Assembly: GCF_013358405.1 (NCBI RefSeq)
Contig: NZ_CP054836.1
Span: 2,170,001-2,234,000, forward strand
DNA: 64,000 bases
Direction of reading: 5' to 3'
Origin: Oricola thermophila
GTDB taxonomy: Bacteria; Pseudomonadota; Alphaproteobacteria; Rhizobiales; Rhizobiaceae
The position numbers and the translations under genes were made by a program. The notes beneath the pieces were generated by a model that was given only the letters and a program-made list of their open reading frames with translations, was not told the DNA's origin and did not search any database. Below are positions 1 to 10,785 of the stretch, one piece after another; the first letter of the stretch is position 1, and each line of letters starts with the position of its first letter.

Positions 1-335
1 GCTGGGCGTCGCCCTGCTCAACCTGGAAGACGCGGGCCTCGCCACGGAAGCAGCGGCTCTCGCCGTGGTTGCCACCGGGGTTGTCGCCACGCTGATGGCA
101 CTGCTGGAAGCGGCGAGCCGTCACCTGCCGGAAAACGCTCTGCCATGGCGACAACTATGTCCCGGCACCGGCGCAGGCACGAGGCAGGCCGCGCCGGTTT
201 TGCCCGGTCGCCGCACCGCTATCCCCGTCCGATCGCCTGGCGGCGATTGCGCCGCGGGACGTGCCTGCCTATTGCTGGAGGCATCCGCCCGCGATTCCCT
301 TCGCCACCGCGACCAAGCAAGGCAGCCGAACCGTC

Positions 336-2144
<1,809 letters not shown>

Positions 2145-2148
2145 GAGA

Positions 2149-2225
2149 TGGTGGGCCCGGAGGGACTCGAACCCCCAACCAAGCGGTTATGAGCCGCCGG
2201 CTCTAACCAATTGAGCTACAGGCCC
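2149..2225 (-). tRNA. tRNA with CAT anticodon, probably tRNA-Ile2 (lysidine type)
   Basis: A 77-nt cloverleaf is read on the minus strand. The acceptor GGGCCTG pairs with CGGGCCC (one G-U pair), followed by discriminator A and an encoded CCA. D-arm GCTC/GAGC and a standard TTCGAGT T-loop are present. The anticodon loop is CTCATAA, anticodon CAT at 2189-2191. The loop and the following CGCTTGGT resemble E. coli ileX, which favours the isoleucine (AUA) tRNA modified by TilS. An elongator tRNA-Met cannot be excluded by eye. The 3' end lies 4 bases past the recQ stop, on the opposite strand. Confidence 0.92.
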
Positions 2226-2357
2226 CACGCCGCGACTGCCTAGCCGAAACGAACGCGCTTCACAAGTCACTGTTTTCAATCGCCCACCGGTGCCATATTG
2301 GCGGCGCAATGACATGGCACCGCCCTTCCTGAAGGGACTCAAAACGGGAAAGCCCAC

Positions 2358-3098
2358 ATGACATTCACCCGCAATGCAATTTTTTCCATGCTCGTTCTCG
2401 CCGGCATCGCCGCCGCGCCGCAGGCGGTGCTCGCGCAGCAGAACGAGCCGACGCCGCGAATCGTCGTCTCCGGCGAGGGCAGAGCCGAGATCGCGCCCGA
2501 CATGGCTGTCCTGACGCTATCCGTGGTCCGCGAGGCGGAGACCGCGCGCCAGGCGCTGGACGCCAACACGGCGGCGATGGCCGACGTGCTGGCCGCCCTG
2601 CAGGCCGAAGGGATCGAGGAGCGCGACCTGCAAACCTCGAATTTCTCGATCGATCCGAAGATCGTTTATCCAAAGAAGAATGCGGACGGGACCCGCGGCG
2701 CACCGCAGATCGTCGGATATACCGTGCGCAACAGCCTTACAGTGCGCATCCGCGACCTGGGCAAGCTCGGCGCGATCCTCGACAAGTCGGTGACGCTCGG
2801 CGTCAACCAGGGCGGCGGCATAGCCTTCACGAATGACGACCCGTCGGAAGCGATCGAGGAAGCGCGGGTGAAGGCCATGCAGGAAGCCATCGCCAAGGCG
2901 AAGACGCTGACCGGCACGGCGGGCATAGGTCTCGGCAAGGTGCTCGAGATCTCGGAAAGTTCTTACCGGCCTCAACCGGTACCGATGGCGCGCGCGGAGA
3001 TGCTGATGGACGCCGCCAAGTCCGCGCCGGTGCCCGTCGCTGCAGGCGAGAACACCTACTCCGTGACGGTCAACGTCACCTTCGCGCTGGAACAGTAG
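2358..3098 (+). CDS. SIMPL domain-containing secreted protein (DUF541)
   Basis: The protein is 246 residues. A signal peptide (hydrophobic stretch about residues 8-24, cleavage near VLAQQ) is followed by the SIMPL/DUF541 fold, recognised by the opening PRIVVSGEGRAEIAPDMAVL and the AREAIAKAKTL-type helix, here QEAIAKAKTL. Family members are periplasmic or outer-membrane-associated with no agreed biochemical role; some affect oxidative stress or interact with kinases. It stands alone between a minus-strand tRNA and a convergent acetyltransferase. There is a purine-rich ribosome site (gggaaag) about 8 bases before the ATG. Confidence 0.88.
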   Translation: MTFTRNAIFSMLVLAGIAAAPQAVLAQQNEPTPRIVVSGEGRAEIAPDMAVLTLSVVREAETARQALDANTAAMADVLAALQAEGIEERDLQTSNFSIDPKIVYPKKNADGTRGAPQIVGYTVRNSLTVRIRDLGKLGAILDKSVTLGVNQGGGIAFTNDDPSEAIEEARVKAMQEAIAKAKTLTGTAGIGLGKVLEISESSYRPQPVPMARAEMLMDAAKSAPVPVAAGENTYSVTVNVTFALEQ

Positions 3099-3259
3099 GC
3101 CGCATCGCGCAAAGCGGCGCCCTCCGAAAGAGTCAGCCAGCGGGGTACCGGGGCGCACATGCGGATTTCTCGTGCGTCCCGGGCAAACCGGCCGGTTGCG
3201 ACAAGCGTCATGCCCGCCAGCATGGCGCGCGAAGATGCGCTTGGTTCAATGATGTGCAT
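3056..3259 (-). CDS. possible small protein (67 aa), unrecognised
   Basis: A 67-codon minus-strand frame begins at an ATG preceded by a strong purine-rich ribosome site (gggaggg, 7 bases upstream). It overlaps the last 43 bases of the convergent SIMPL gene. The peptide starts MHIIEPSASSRAMLAGMTLV and contains no signal or clear membrane segment beyond a short hydrophobic patch. I do not recognise a family. The good ribosome site is the main support; codon usage alone does not establish it in DNA this GC-rich. Confidence 0.3.
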   Translation of the reverse strand: MHIIEPSASSRAMLAGMTLVATGRFARDAREIRMCAPVPRWLTLSEGAALRDAAYCSSAKVTLTVTE

Positions 3260-3403
3260 GAATCTCCCTCCCGCGGCTGAGGTAACGCGTGAGGTGCGCG
3301 GCCGCAAGGGAAATTGTTTCAGAATGAAACACTTTGACACAGCCGAAATTGCCATGACCAGAATACCGGGAGACTCCCGGCGGGTCGAACCGAAAGGCCC
3401 GGC
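3099..3403. other. intergenic stretch of about 305 bp
   Basis: This lies between the convergent SIMPL and GNAT genes. Apart from the possible small minus-strand gene at its left side I see no tRNA, riboswitch or clear terminator. The right half (about 3305-3360) is somewhat more AT-rich than its surroundings. A plus-strand frame across it has no ribosome site and poor amino-acid composition. Confidence 0.5.
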
Positions 3404-3994
3404 TCAATCCAGTTCGCGCATCCAGTATTCCATCGGCTTTTCCGTCTCGTCCCGGTCGCCCACATCCTTCCAGGAATAGGCCGTTTGCAGGCCTTCGATG
3501 CGTTCATATCCGCGTTTGCGCCAGAAATCGTCCAGCGGCTCGTAGCCGGACGGCCGCATCGGATGATCCGCGGGCCGGACGACCGCGGAGAAAATGCATT
3601 TCGCGAACCCCTGTCGGCGGGCTTCCGCCTCGCGCTCCGCAAAGAAGCGGACGCCGACCCCCTGCCCGCGATATTCCGGCAGCAGGACGGACTCGCCGAA
3701 GTAAAAGAAATCGTCCAGGTCCAACCCGCGCCGGGCGAAGGGTTCGGCAAACTCATCCTTGTGCTGGGCAAGCGGCGAAGCCGTGGCGGCACCGACGAGA
3801 AGGTTGCCGTCGAACGCGCCGCAGACGAAGGCACCGGGCGCCGCGACATAGGTCTCGAGATAGCGGCGCTCGTACTCCATGTCGCCATCGTAGAGATAGG
3901 GGAAGGCCCGGAAAACGGTGATGCGGAGCCGCGCGAGATCGTCGAACCGTGCCTCGACCTCCCCGCGCTCCAGGGGCCTCACGATGACGCGCAT
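3404..3994 (-). CDS. GNAT family N-acetyltransferase
   Basis: The protein is 196 residues. The acetyl-CoA binding region is seen as ESVLLPEYRGQGVGVRFFAE (motif A, R-x-x-G-x-G) near residues 100-119. The remainder fits a GNAT fold with a C-terminal KRGYE..GLQTAYSW segment. The acceptor is unknown. The start codon shares a base with the stop of the upstream NTF2-like gene (TGATG), so the two are probably translationally coupled and co-transcribed with ycgN-like and possibly dciA-like genes. Confidence 0.87.
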   Translation of the reverse strand: MRVIVRPLERGEVEARFDDLARLRITVFRAFPYLYDGDMEYERRYLETYVAAPGAFVCGAFDGNLLVGAATASPLAQHKDEFAEPFARRGLDLDDFFYFGESVLLPEYRGQGVGVRFFAEREAEARRQGFAKCIFSAVVRPADHPMRPSGYEPLDDFWRKRGYERIEGLQTAYSWKDVGDRDETEKPMEYWMRELD

Positions 3995-4410
3995 CAGCCG
4001 GCCTTCTTCACCTGCGCGATCCAGTCCTGGAGATTGTAGTAGGTCGTCACCCGGCTGATAAGCCCGTCATCGACCTCGAAGAAGATGCCGGCCGGCAGCG
4101 AATAGGACTGGCCGTTGGCCGTCGGCAGGCCTTCCGCGGTAGCCTTGTAGGTTCCGTGCACGGTGAACTCGGCCGCAGCGCGCACGCCGCCCGGCGCGAC
4201 CATGACGACGATATCGGTCAGCCGCTCGTCATAGTGGCGCGACATCTCGGCGTTGAACCAGCGGAACTTCTCCTTGCCGATCTCGCGTCCGCCCTGGTTG
4301 ATGTCATGGGCGACATCCTCGTGCAGGCATTCCAGCATCGCCTCGGAATCGCCCGCATTGAAGGCGGCAAGATAGCGCTCGACCAGCGCCCGGGTTTCGT
4401 TTTCGGCCAT
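3994..4410 (-). CDS. NTF2-like / ketosteroid isomerase-related protein
   Basis: The 138-residue protein has the SnoaL/NTF2-like pattern: an N-terminal helix ALVERYLAAFNAGDSEAMLE, then LHEDVAHDINQGG, and a C-terminal strand set ending in TTYYNLQDWIAQV. The fold often houses a small catalytic or binding pocket, but nothing visible identifies the ligand. The ATG at 4410 is preferred over an upstream frame extension because GAGG lies 8 bases before it and family members start like MAENETRAL. It overlaps the following GNAT gene by one base. Confidence 0.8.
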   Translation of the reverse strand: MAENETRALVERYLAAFNAGDSEAMLECLHEDVAHDINQGGREIGKEKFRWFNAEMSRHYDERLTDIVVMVAPGGVRAAAEFTVHGTYKATAEGLPTANGQSYSLPAGIFFEVDDGLISRVTTYYNLQDWIAQVKKAG

Positions 4411-4469
4411 TGTCGGTTCCTCGCAGCTTGCGTCTCTTTGCCCTGCACCCCGCCCGCAGACGGTTCGCG

Positions 4470-4943
4470 TCACATGCCCTCCTCGACCATATGGTCGAGA
4501 AACTCGCCCTCATGCGCCAGGTCCTGCTCGAAGGCGGTGACGCGCCCGCGCATCGACATCGACGCATCGTGCACGGAATCCGGCTCCCCGGAAATGAGGG
4601 GATGCCAGTCATACAGCCCGCGGCCCTCCGCAACCAGCTGGTAGGCGCAGGTTCGCGGCAGCCAGGGTATGGTGCGCACATTCTCAGGCGTCAGTTGCAC
4701 ACAATCCGGTACATGACTGAAACGATTGGCATAATCGGAACAGCGACACGTGCCCGCATCAAACAGGCGGCAGGCGACGGACGTGTAGTAGATCTCGTCG
4801 GTGTCCTCGTCGATCAGCTTCGACATGCAGCACTTGCCGCAGCCGTCGCAAAGCGCCTCCCACTCGGCCGGGTTCATTTCCTCCAGCGGAACGGTTTCCC
4901 AGAAGCGGTCGCGCATCCCGTCGATTTTCGCTTTTGCGGTCAT
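4470..4943 (-). CDS. YcgN-family cysteine cluster protein (UPF0260)
   Basis: A 157-residue cytoplasmic protein with the family's conserved cysteine clusters: CDGCGKCC near residues 32-39, then [14 protein letters not shown] and VPDCVQLTP, a pattern suggesting metal or Fe-S binding (the zinc/iron CxxCxxCC group). The function is not established in any organism I know. A TTG four codons upstream is an alternative start; neither start has a convincing ribosome site. It is followed at 59 bases by the NTF2-like gene. Confidence 0.88.
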   Translation of the reverse strand: MTAKAKIDGMRDRFWETVPLEEMNPAEWEALCDGCGKCCMSKLIDEDTDEIYYTSVACRLFDAGTCRCSDYANRFSHVPDCVQLTPENVRTIPWLPRTCAYQLVAEGRGLYDWHPLISGEPDSVHDASMSMRGRVTAFEQDLAHEGEFLDHMVEEGM

Positions 4944-4985
4944 GGGCGCGACCAATCACATCGCGGCGGCGCTGGCAATGGAGAA

Positions 4986-5498
4986 CTAGTGCCCTTCCTG
5001 CTTGATGCTCCTGCCCAGCCGGGCAAGCGCCTCGCGCAGCCCCTCGTCCTCGATCGTCCCGGTCAGCGCCTCGATACGCCTTTCATCCGCCGGGTTCACC
5101 GGCGGCTTGCGGCGTTTCGGCTTGCGCACCGGCGCAACCGTCTTCTGCACGATCTGGAGACGCTCGACCGCCTGGAAGCCGAAGAAGGCGTTTACCCGCT
5201 GGATGATCTCGCCGGACTGGTGCTGGAGATGCAGCGCCGCCATGCCCTCGGCGGCGACGACCAGCGTCGCCGGCTTGAAGGGATCGTCCTCGTGCGCGCG
5301 GCGCGGCCAGTTGATCTTCTGAGGCCGCGTCGTCTCGACGAGCATTTCGGGCACGATCTGCGGCCAGGCGGCGAGCAGCGCCGAGGTCATGCCGGCACGA
5401 CGCGCCAGAACGGGATCGAGCACGCCGGACACCAGCCCGCCGAGCTGTTCCGGCGCCTTCGCCTTCCATGGACCTTTGCCCGGCCTTCCGTTGCTCAC
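4986..5498 (-). CDS. DUF721 family protein, DciA-like
   Basis: A 170-residue protein with the DUF721 core (LLAAWPQIV, LVVAAEGMAALHLQHQSGEI, QRVNAFFGFQAVERLQI). DUF721 proteins include DciA, which loads the replicative helicase DnaB in bacteria lacking DnaC, so a replication-initiation role is plausible but inferred. The start is GTG with GAGG close upstream. It is divergent from mutY, the arrangement common in rhizobia, although there the gene is usually followed by dsbA and smc, which are not here. Confidence 0.85.
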   Translation of the reverse strand: MSNGRPGKGPWKAKAPEQLGGLVSGVLDPVLARRAGMTSALLAAWPQIVPEMLVETTRPQKINWPRRAHEDDPFKPATLVVAAEGMAALHLQHQSGEIIQRVNAFFGFQAVERLQIVQKTVAPVRKPKRRKPPVNPADERRIEALTGTIEDEGLREALARLGRSIKQEGH

Positions 5499-5599
5499 GC
5501 CGCCTCACTTCGGGTTTAGAACACGCCGGCCATGATAATCGTGCGGACGGACAAAAGCGATGCTTGATCTCGCATGGTGCAATAACACATGAACGGACC

Positions 5600-6685
5600 A
5601 TGATCCCGGCCCCCGAATCCGTCTCCGCGAGACTGCTTGCCTGGTACGACCGGCACGCGCGCGAACTGCTATGGCGGACGGGCCCGGCGGAGCGGGCACG
5701 CGGCATCCGGCCCGACCCCTACCGGGTATGGCTCTCGGAGGTCATGCTGCAGCAAACCACGGTCGCGGCGGTGAAAGACTATTTCGCGAAATTCACCGCG
5801 AAATGGCCGGACGTGGCGGCGCTCGCTGCCGCGTCCGAGGAGGACATACTGAAGGCCTGGGCCGGACTCGGCTACTATTCGCGTGCGCGCAACCTGAAGA
5901 AATGCGCGGATGCCGTGGTGGCGGAGCACGGCGGGAATTTCCCCGGCACCGCCAATGCGCTGCGCGCGCTGCCCGGCATCGGCGACTACACCGCAGCGGC
6001 CATCGCGGCGATCGCCTTCGACGAGCCGGCGGCAGTGGTCGACGGCAATGTCGAGCGCGTGGTGGCGCGGCTGTTCGCGATCGACACGCCGCTTCCGGCC
6101 GCCAAGAAGCCGATCCGCGAGCGCACAGGGACGCTCACGCCGCAGGACCGGCCCGGAGATTTCGCCCAGGCCATGATGGATCTCGGCGCCACCGTCTGCA
6201 CGCCGAAACGGCCGGCATGCATCACCTGCCCCTTGCGAGACGGCTGCCTCGCGCTGAAAGCAGGCGATCCGGAGCGATTTCCGGTCAGAGCGCCGAAGAG
6301 GGCCCGCCCGGTTCGGCGCGGCGCGGCCTATGTGCTGACCAATGACGACGGGGCGGTTCTGCTCGAAAGACGCGGACCGGACGGCCTGCTCGCGGGCATG
6401 ACGCAGGTGCCGACAACGGGATGGAACGCGCGGGCCGACGGCGCCACCGACACGTCGGAAGCGCCCCTGCCCCAAGCGCACTGGACCGATTGCGGGGCGA
6501 TCAGCCACGTCTTCACTCATTTCGAACTGCGTCTTTCGGTCTTCCGTGCCGAAGGCGAACTGGAACCGGATGCGCACCAATGGTGGAGCGAGCCGGACGC
6601 GATCGCGGGCGAAGCCCTACCCACCGTCATGAAAAAGGTGTTGGTAAGAGCCCTGCAACACGAATCGGGAAACGAGCGGGGCTGA
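5600..6685 (+). CDS. mutY: A/G-specific adenine glycosylase MutY
   Basis: It removes adenine mispaired with 8-oxoguanine or G. The protein is 361 residues. The N-terminal catalytic helix region WLSEVMLQQTTV (about 42-53) carries the glutamate, helix-hairpin-helix LPGIGDYTAAAI is near 124-135, and the catalytic aspartate is in VVDGNVERV (about 148). The [4Fe-4S] motif C-x6-C-x2-C-x5-C is complete (CTPKRPACITCPLRDGC, about 200-216), with a C-terminal NUDIX-like 8-oxoG recognition domain. The ATG at 5600 is chosen because homology begins here; an out-of-frame ATG lies just upstream. A HAD gene follows after four bases. Confidence 0.96.
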   Translation: MIPAPESVSARLLAWYDRHARELLWRTGPAERARGIRPDPYRVWLSEVMLQQTTVAAVKDYFAKFTAKWPDVAALAAASEEDILKAWAGLGYYSRARNLKKCADAVVAEHGGNFPGTANALRALPGIGDYTAAAIAAIAFDEPAAVVDGNVERVVARLFAIDTPLPAAKKPIRERTGTLTPQDRPGDFAQAMMDLGATVCTPKRPACITCPLRDGCLALKAGDPERFPVRAPKRARPVRRGAAYVLTNDDGAVLLERRGPDGLLAGMTQVPTTGWNARADGATDTSEAPLPQAHWTDCGAISHVFTHFELRLSVFRAEGELEPDAHQWWSEPDAIAGEALPTVMKKVLVRALQHESGNERG

Positions 6686-6689
6686 ACAA

Positions 6690-7301
6690 ATGAGCGATAT
6701 CCGCCATATCGTCTTCGACATCGGCAAGGTGCTGGTGCACTACGATCCGGAACTGCCGTTCCGGCGGATCATCCCCGACGACCGCCGTCGGGCCTGGTTC
6801 CTGCGCGAAGTCTGCTCGAACGAGTGGAACCTGGAACAGGACCGTGGCCGGAGCTGGACCGTGGCCGAGGAGGAACTGATCGCCCGCTTTCCCGACGAGG
6901 CGGAGAATATCCGCGCCTTCCGCCGGCACTGGGCGGAGATGGTGCCCCATGCCTACGAGGACAGCGTCGCTATCCTGCGCGAACTGATAGATGCAGGTCG
7001 CGACGTGACCATGCTGACCAATTTCGCCTCCGACACCTTCCGCGAGGCGCAGGAAATGTACCCGTTCCTGAAATGGAGTCGCGGCGTGACGGTTTCGGGC
7101 GACATCCGCATCATCAAGCCCGACCCGGCGATCTATGAACACCACACGAGGACATTCGGCCTCGATCCGGCGGCCACCCTGTTCATCGACGATTCCGAGA
7201 AGAACGTTCTCGGTGCCCGCGCGTTCGGCTGGCAGGCGATCCGGTTCGACGATGCCGAACAGCTGCGGGAAGACCTCGCCGGCTACGAACTGGTCGCCTG
7301 A
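6690..7301 (+). CDS. HAD-superfamily hydrolase (subfamily IA)
   Basis: A 203-residue phosphatase-like protein resembling YihX. Motif I is FDIGKVLVHYD with the nucleophilic aspartate near residue 10, motif II is the MLTN threonine near residue 109, and motif III/IV are IIKPDPAIYEHH and LFIDDSEKNV. The helical cap lies between. The substrate is unknown; YihX acts on glucose-1-phosphate. It starts 4 bases after mutY, so the pair is one operon, and converges on ccrM. Confidence 0.9.
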   Translation: MSDIRHIVFDIGKVLVHYDPELPFRRIIPDDRRRAWFLREVCSNEWNLEQDRGRSWTVAEEELIARFPDEAENIRAFRRHWAEMVPHAYEDSVAILRELIDAGRDVTMLTNFASDTFREAQEMYPFLKWSRGVTVSGDIRIIKPDPAIYEHHTRTFGLDPAATLFIDDSEKNVLGARAFGWQAIRFDDAEQLREDLAGYELVA

Positions 7302-7305
7302 GGGT

Positions 7306-8469
<1,164 letters not shown>

Positions 8470-8509
8470 TTACGCGGTACTCTTCGGGGGTCATGGTTAC
8501 CCAACACGG

Positions 8510-8524
8510 TTAATGCCGGGTTAG
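8510..8524 (-). promoter_or_regulatory. candidate CtrA box upstream of ccrM
   Basis: Read on the minus strand the site is CTAA-CCCGGCA-TTAA, followed by CC. This differs by one base from the CtrA consensus TTAA-N7-TTAA with the correct 7-base spacer. It lies 53-67 bases before the ccrM start codon. CtrA control of ccrM is established in Caulobacter and reported in Brucella; binding here is inferred. Confidence 0.55.
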
Positions 8525-8547
8525 CGGAAAGGGAAGTTTCCGATCAT

Positions 8548-9111
8548 TCAGGGCGTGTCGTAGGGGCCTTCGTCGAAACCGGCTATGACCTGGAGATTCG
8601 GCGAGGTCGGCGCGGGCACCACAACCTGGTCGTCCTTGTAGATGAACTGGACCGCATCCCCGGTCGGCGGCACGCTGACCGTGATCTTGCCGAGACGCGA
8701 ATAGGGAAGGTTCTCGCCCTGCTTGACCGCAACGCGGACCGGGAGTTCGAGGCTGCCGCTTCCTCCGGCGCCCTTGGGGCCCCACACGACGCGTCCGGCG
8801 GCGGCCACCTGCATGTAGAGATTGCCGCCCTCGTACTTGCAGGACCGGGTCACGTCCGTGATCGTCGCCTGGTAAATGATATGGTCCGGATCGTCCTTGT
8901 GCCCCTTCGCATAGGTCTTGAGGATGGCGGTGCCTTCAAGCAGCGTCACGCGCGGGCAATAGGCGCGCAGGTCCGCGGCGCTCAATTCCTCGTCTCCGGC
9001 CTTGGAAGTCGAGAGCGTATCGCCGACCTTCATGGACTGACACGAAGCCAGTGCGACAAAACCGAGAAGGGCACCGAAACGCGCCGCGCGAACTGTCATA
9101 GCGAAACTCAT
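8548..9111 (-). CDS. hypothetical lipoprotein
   Basis: A 187-residue protein with a lipoprotein signal: basic start, hydrophobic run, then LASC with the lipidated cysteine near residue 24 (LGFVALASCQS). The mature part has a LRAYCPRVTLLEGTAILKTY segment and IIYQATITDVTRSCKYEGGN, whose two cysteines might pair. It resembles conserved rhizobial outer-membrane lipoproteins of unknown role. Start 9111 (MSFAM) is chosen; a second ATG at 9099 is equally possible. A long 5' frame extension is rejected because it would bury the signal peptide. Confidence 0.75.
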   Translation of the reverse strand: MSFAMTVRAARFGALLGFVALASCQSMKVGDTLSTSKAGDEELSAADLRAYCPRVTLLEGTAILKTYAKGHKDDPDHIIYQATITDVTRSCKYEGGNLYMQVAAAGRVVWGPKGAGGSGSLELPVRVAVKQGENLPYSRLGKITVSVPPTGDAVQFIYKDDQVVVPAPTSPNLQVIAGFDEGPYDTP

Positions 9112-9328
9112 GGCCAACCCGTGATCGATAAACCCGTTGCCTGCCGGCACATCCTCGAAAACGAGATTGGCGACAATGCGCCGGCGGGCCGCACCATCCA
9201 TAGCTTTGCACGGTTCGTCAATGGCCGGAGGTCCCCTTCCCCGCATCGGGGTTTGAGAGTGCGCGGTTTTCGGGTAAGCACCGCGCGACAATTGCGCTTG
9301 AAGCGCCGACCAGAACGAGAGCATTGAC

Positions 9329-10726
9329 GTGAAATATATCTCGACCCGCGGCCAGGCACCCGTCCTCGGCTTCTGTGACACGATGCTTGCAGGGCTTGCA
9401 AGCGACGGCGGCCTCTATGTCCCCGAAACATGGCCGCAGTTCTCCGCCAGTGAAATCCACGCCCTGCGCGGCAGGTCCTACGCGGAAATCGCCGTGACCG
9501 TGATGTGGCCCTTCGTGGAGGGCGAGATAGACCGCGCCACCTTCGAAGGGATCGTCGCCGAGGCCTACGGCACGTTCCGCCACGAGGCCGTGTGTCCCCT
9601 CGTGCAAACCGGCGCCAACGAGTTCGTGCTGGAGCTGTTCCACGGCCCGACACTCGCCTTCAAGGACGTGGCCATGCAGCTTATCGGGCGGCTGATGGAC
9701 CATGTCCTTGCCGGGCGCGACGAGCGCGCGACCATCGTCGGCGCGACATCGGGCGACACCGGAGGCGCAGCCATCGAGGCATTCGCCGGACGCGAGCGGA
9801 CGGACATCTTCATACTGTTCCCCAAGGGCCGCGTCTCGCCGGTGCAGCAGCGGCAGATGACCAGCAGCACGGAAGCGAATGTCCACGCGCTCGCCATCGA
9901 AGGCAATTTCGACGATTGCCAGGGGCTCCTGAAGGACATGTTCAACCATCCGGCATTCCGGCAATCGGTGAAATTGTCCGGCGTCAACTCGATCAACTGG
10001 GCGCGCATAATGGCGCAGGTGGTCTACTACTTCACCTCGGCGCTTTCCCTCGGTGCACCGGACAGGCCGGTATCCTTCACCGTGCCCACGGGCAATTTCG
10101 GCGACATTTTCGCCGGCCATGTCGCCAGACAGATGGGCCTGCCGATCGAATGCCTGGTGATCGCGACCAACGACAACGACATTCTCGCGCGCACGCTCGA
10201 GACGGGCACATACGAGATGCGCGGCGTGGTCAAGACGACCTCGCCATCCATGGACATTCAGGTTTCCTCGAATTTCGAGCGCCTGCTGTTCGACGCCAGC
10301 GGCCGCAAGGCGGAGGAAGTTCGCTCGGCGATGGCAAGCCTCAAGCAGTCAAGCCGCTTCGACCTTGCCGGGCAGACACTGTCGACTATCAGGGCCGGTT
10401 TCGATGCGGGCACGGCGCATCTCGCCGAGAGCGCAGCGACGATCCGGGAAATCCGCGAGAAATCGGGCTACCTGCTCGATCCGCACACTGCGGTCGGCGT
10501 GCATGTGGCGCGGCAAAAGGTCCGGGGTGCCGCGCCGATGGTGGTGCTGGGGACGGCACATCCGGCCAAGTTCCCGGAAGCCGTAAGGGAAGCTTGCGGC
10601 ATCGAGCCGGAGCTGCCTGCCTGGCTCGGAGACCTGATGGAGCGTCACGAAAATTTCACGGAGCTTCCATCCGACCTAAAAATAGTGGAAGATCACATTT
10701 CGCGGCACGCGCGCGCTACCCGGTGA
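9329..10726 (+). CDS. thrC: threonine synthase
   Basis: It converts O-phosphohomoserine to threonine with pyridoxal phosphate in the cytoplasm. The protein is 465 residues, the long bacterial/fungal class. The N-terminal MKYISTRGQAP and SDGGLYVPE are typical; the PLP lysine sits in LAFKDVAMQ near residue 111, and GATSGDTGGAA is the phosphate loop. Translation starts at GTG, fixed by homology. It heads an operon with an M16 protease, acetyltransferase and EAL protein. thrB, which makes its substrate, is about 8 kb away on the other strand. Confidence 0.96.
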   Translation: MKYISTRGQAPVLGFCDTMLAGLASDGGLYVPETWPQFSASEIHALRGRSYAEIAVTVMWPFVEGEIDRATFEGIVAEAYGTFRHEAVCPLVQTGANEFVLELFHGPTLAFKDVAMQLIGRLMDHVLAGRDERATIVGATSGDTGGAAIEAFAGRERTDIFILFPKGRVSPVQQRQMTSSTEANVHALAIEGNFDDCQGLLKDMFNHPAFRQSVKLSGVNSINWARIMAQVVYYFTSALSLGAPDRPVSFTVPTGNFGDIFAGHVARQMGLPIECLVIATNDNDILARTLETGTYEMRGVVKTTSPSMDIQVSSNFERLLFDASGRKAEEVRSAMASLKQSSRFDLAGQTLSTIRAGFDAGTAHLAESAATIREIREKSGYLLDPHTAVGVHVARQKVRGAAPMVVLGTAHPAKFPEAVREACGIEPELPAWLGDLMERHENFTELPSDLKIVEDHISRHARATR

Positions 10727-10785
10727 ACGCGCGGCCATCGGAGGAAGCGTAAAGCCGGCGCGGCGCCGGCCCAGGGAGTTTGTGT

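Noticed and set aside
2149..2225. Initiator tRNA-Met
   Set aside because: The anticodon is CAT, but the acceptor begins with a paired G1-C72 and the anticodon stem lacks the three consecutive G-C pairs of initiators.
3159..3479. 106-codon plus-strand frame after the SIMPL gene
   Set aside because: No ribosome site, runs into the convergent GNAT gene, and the peptide resembles no family.
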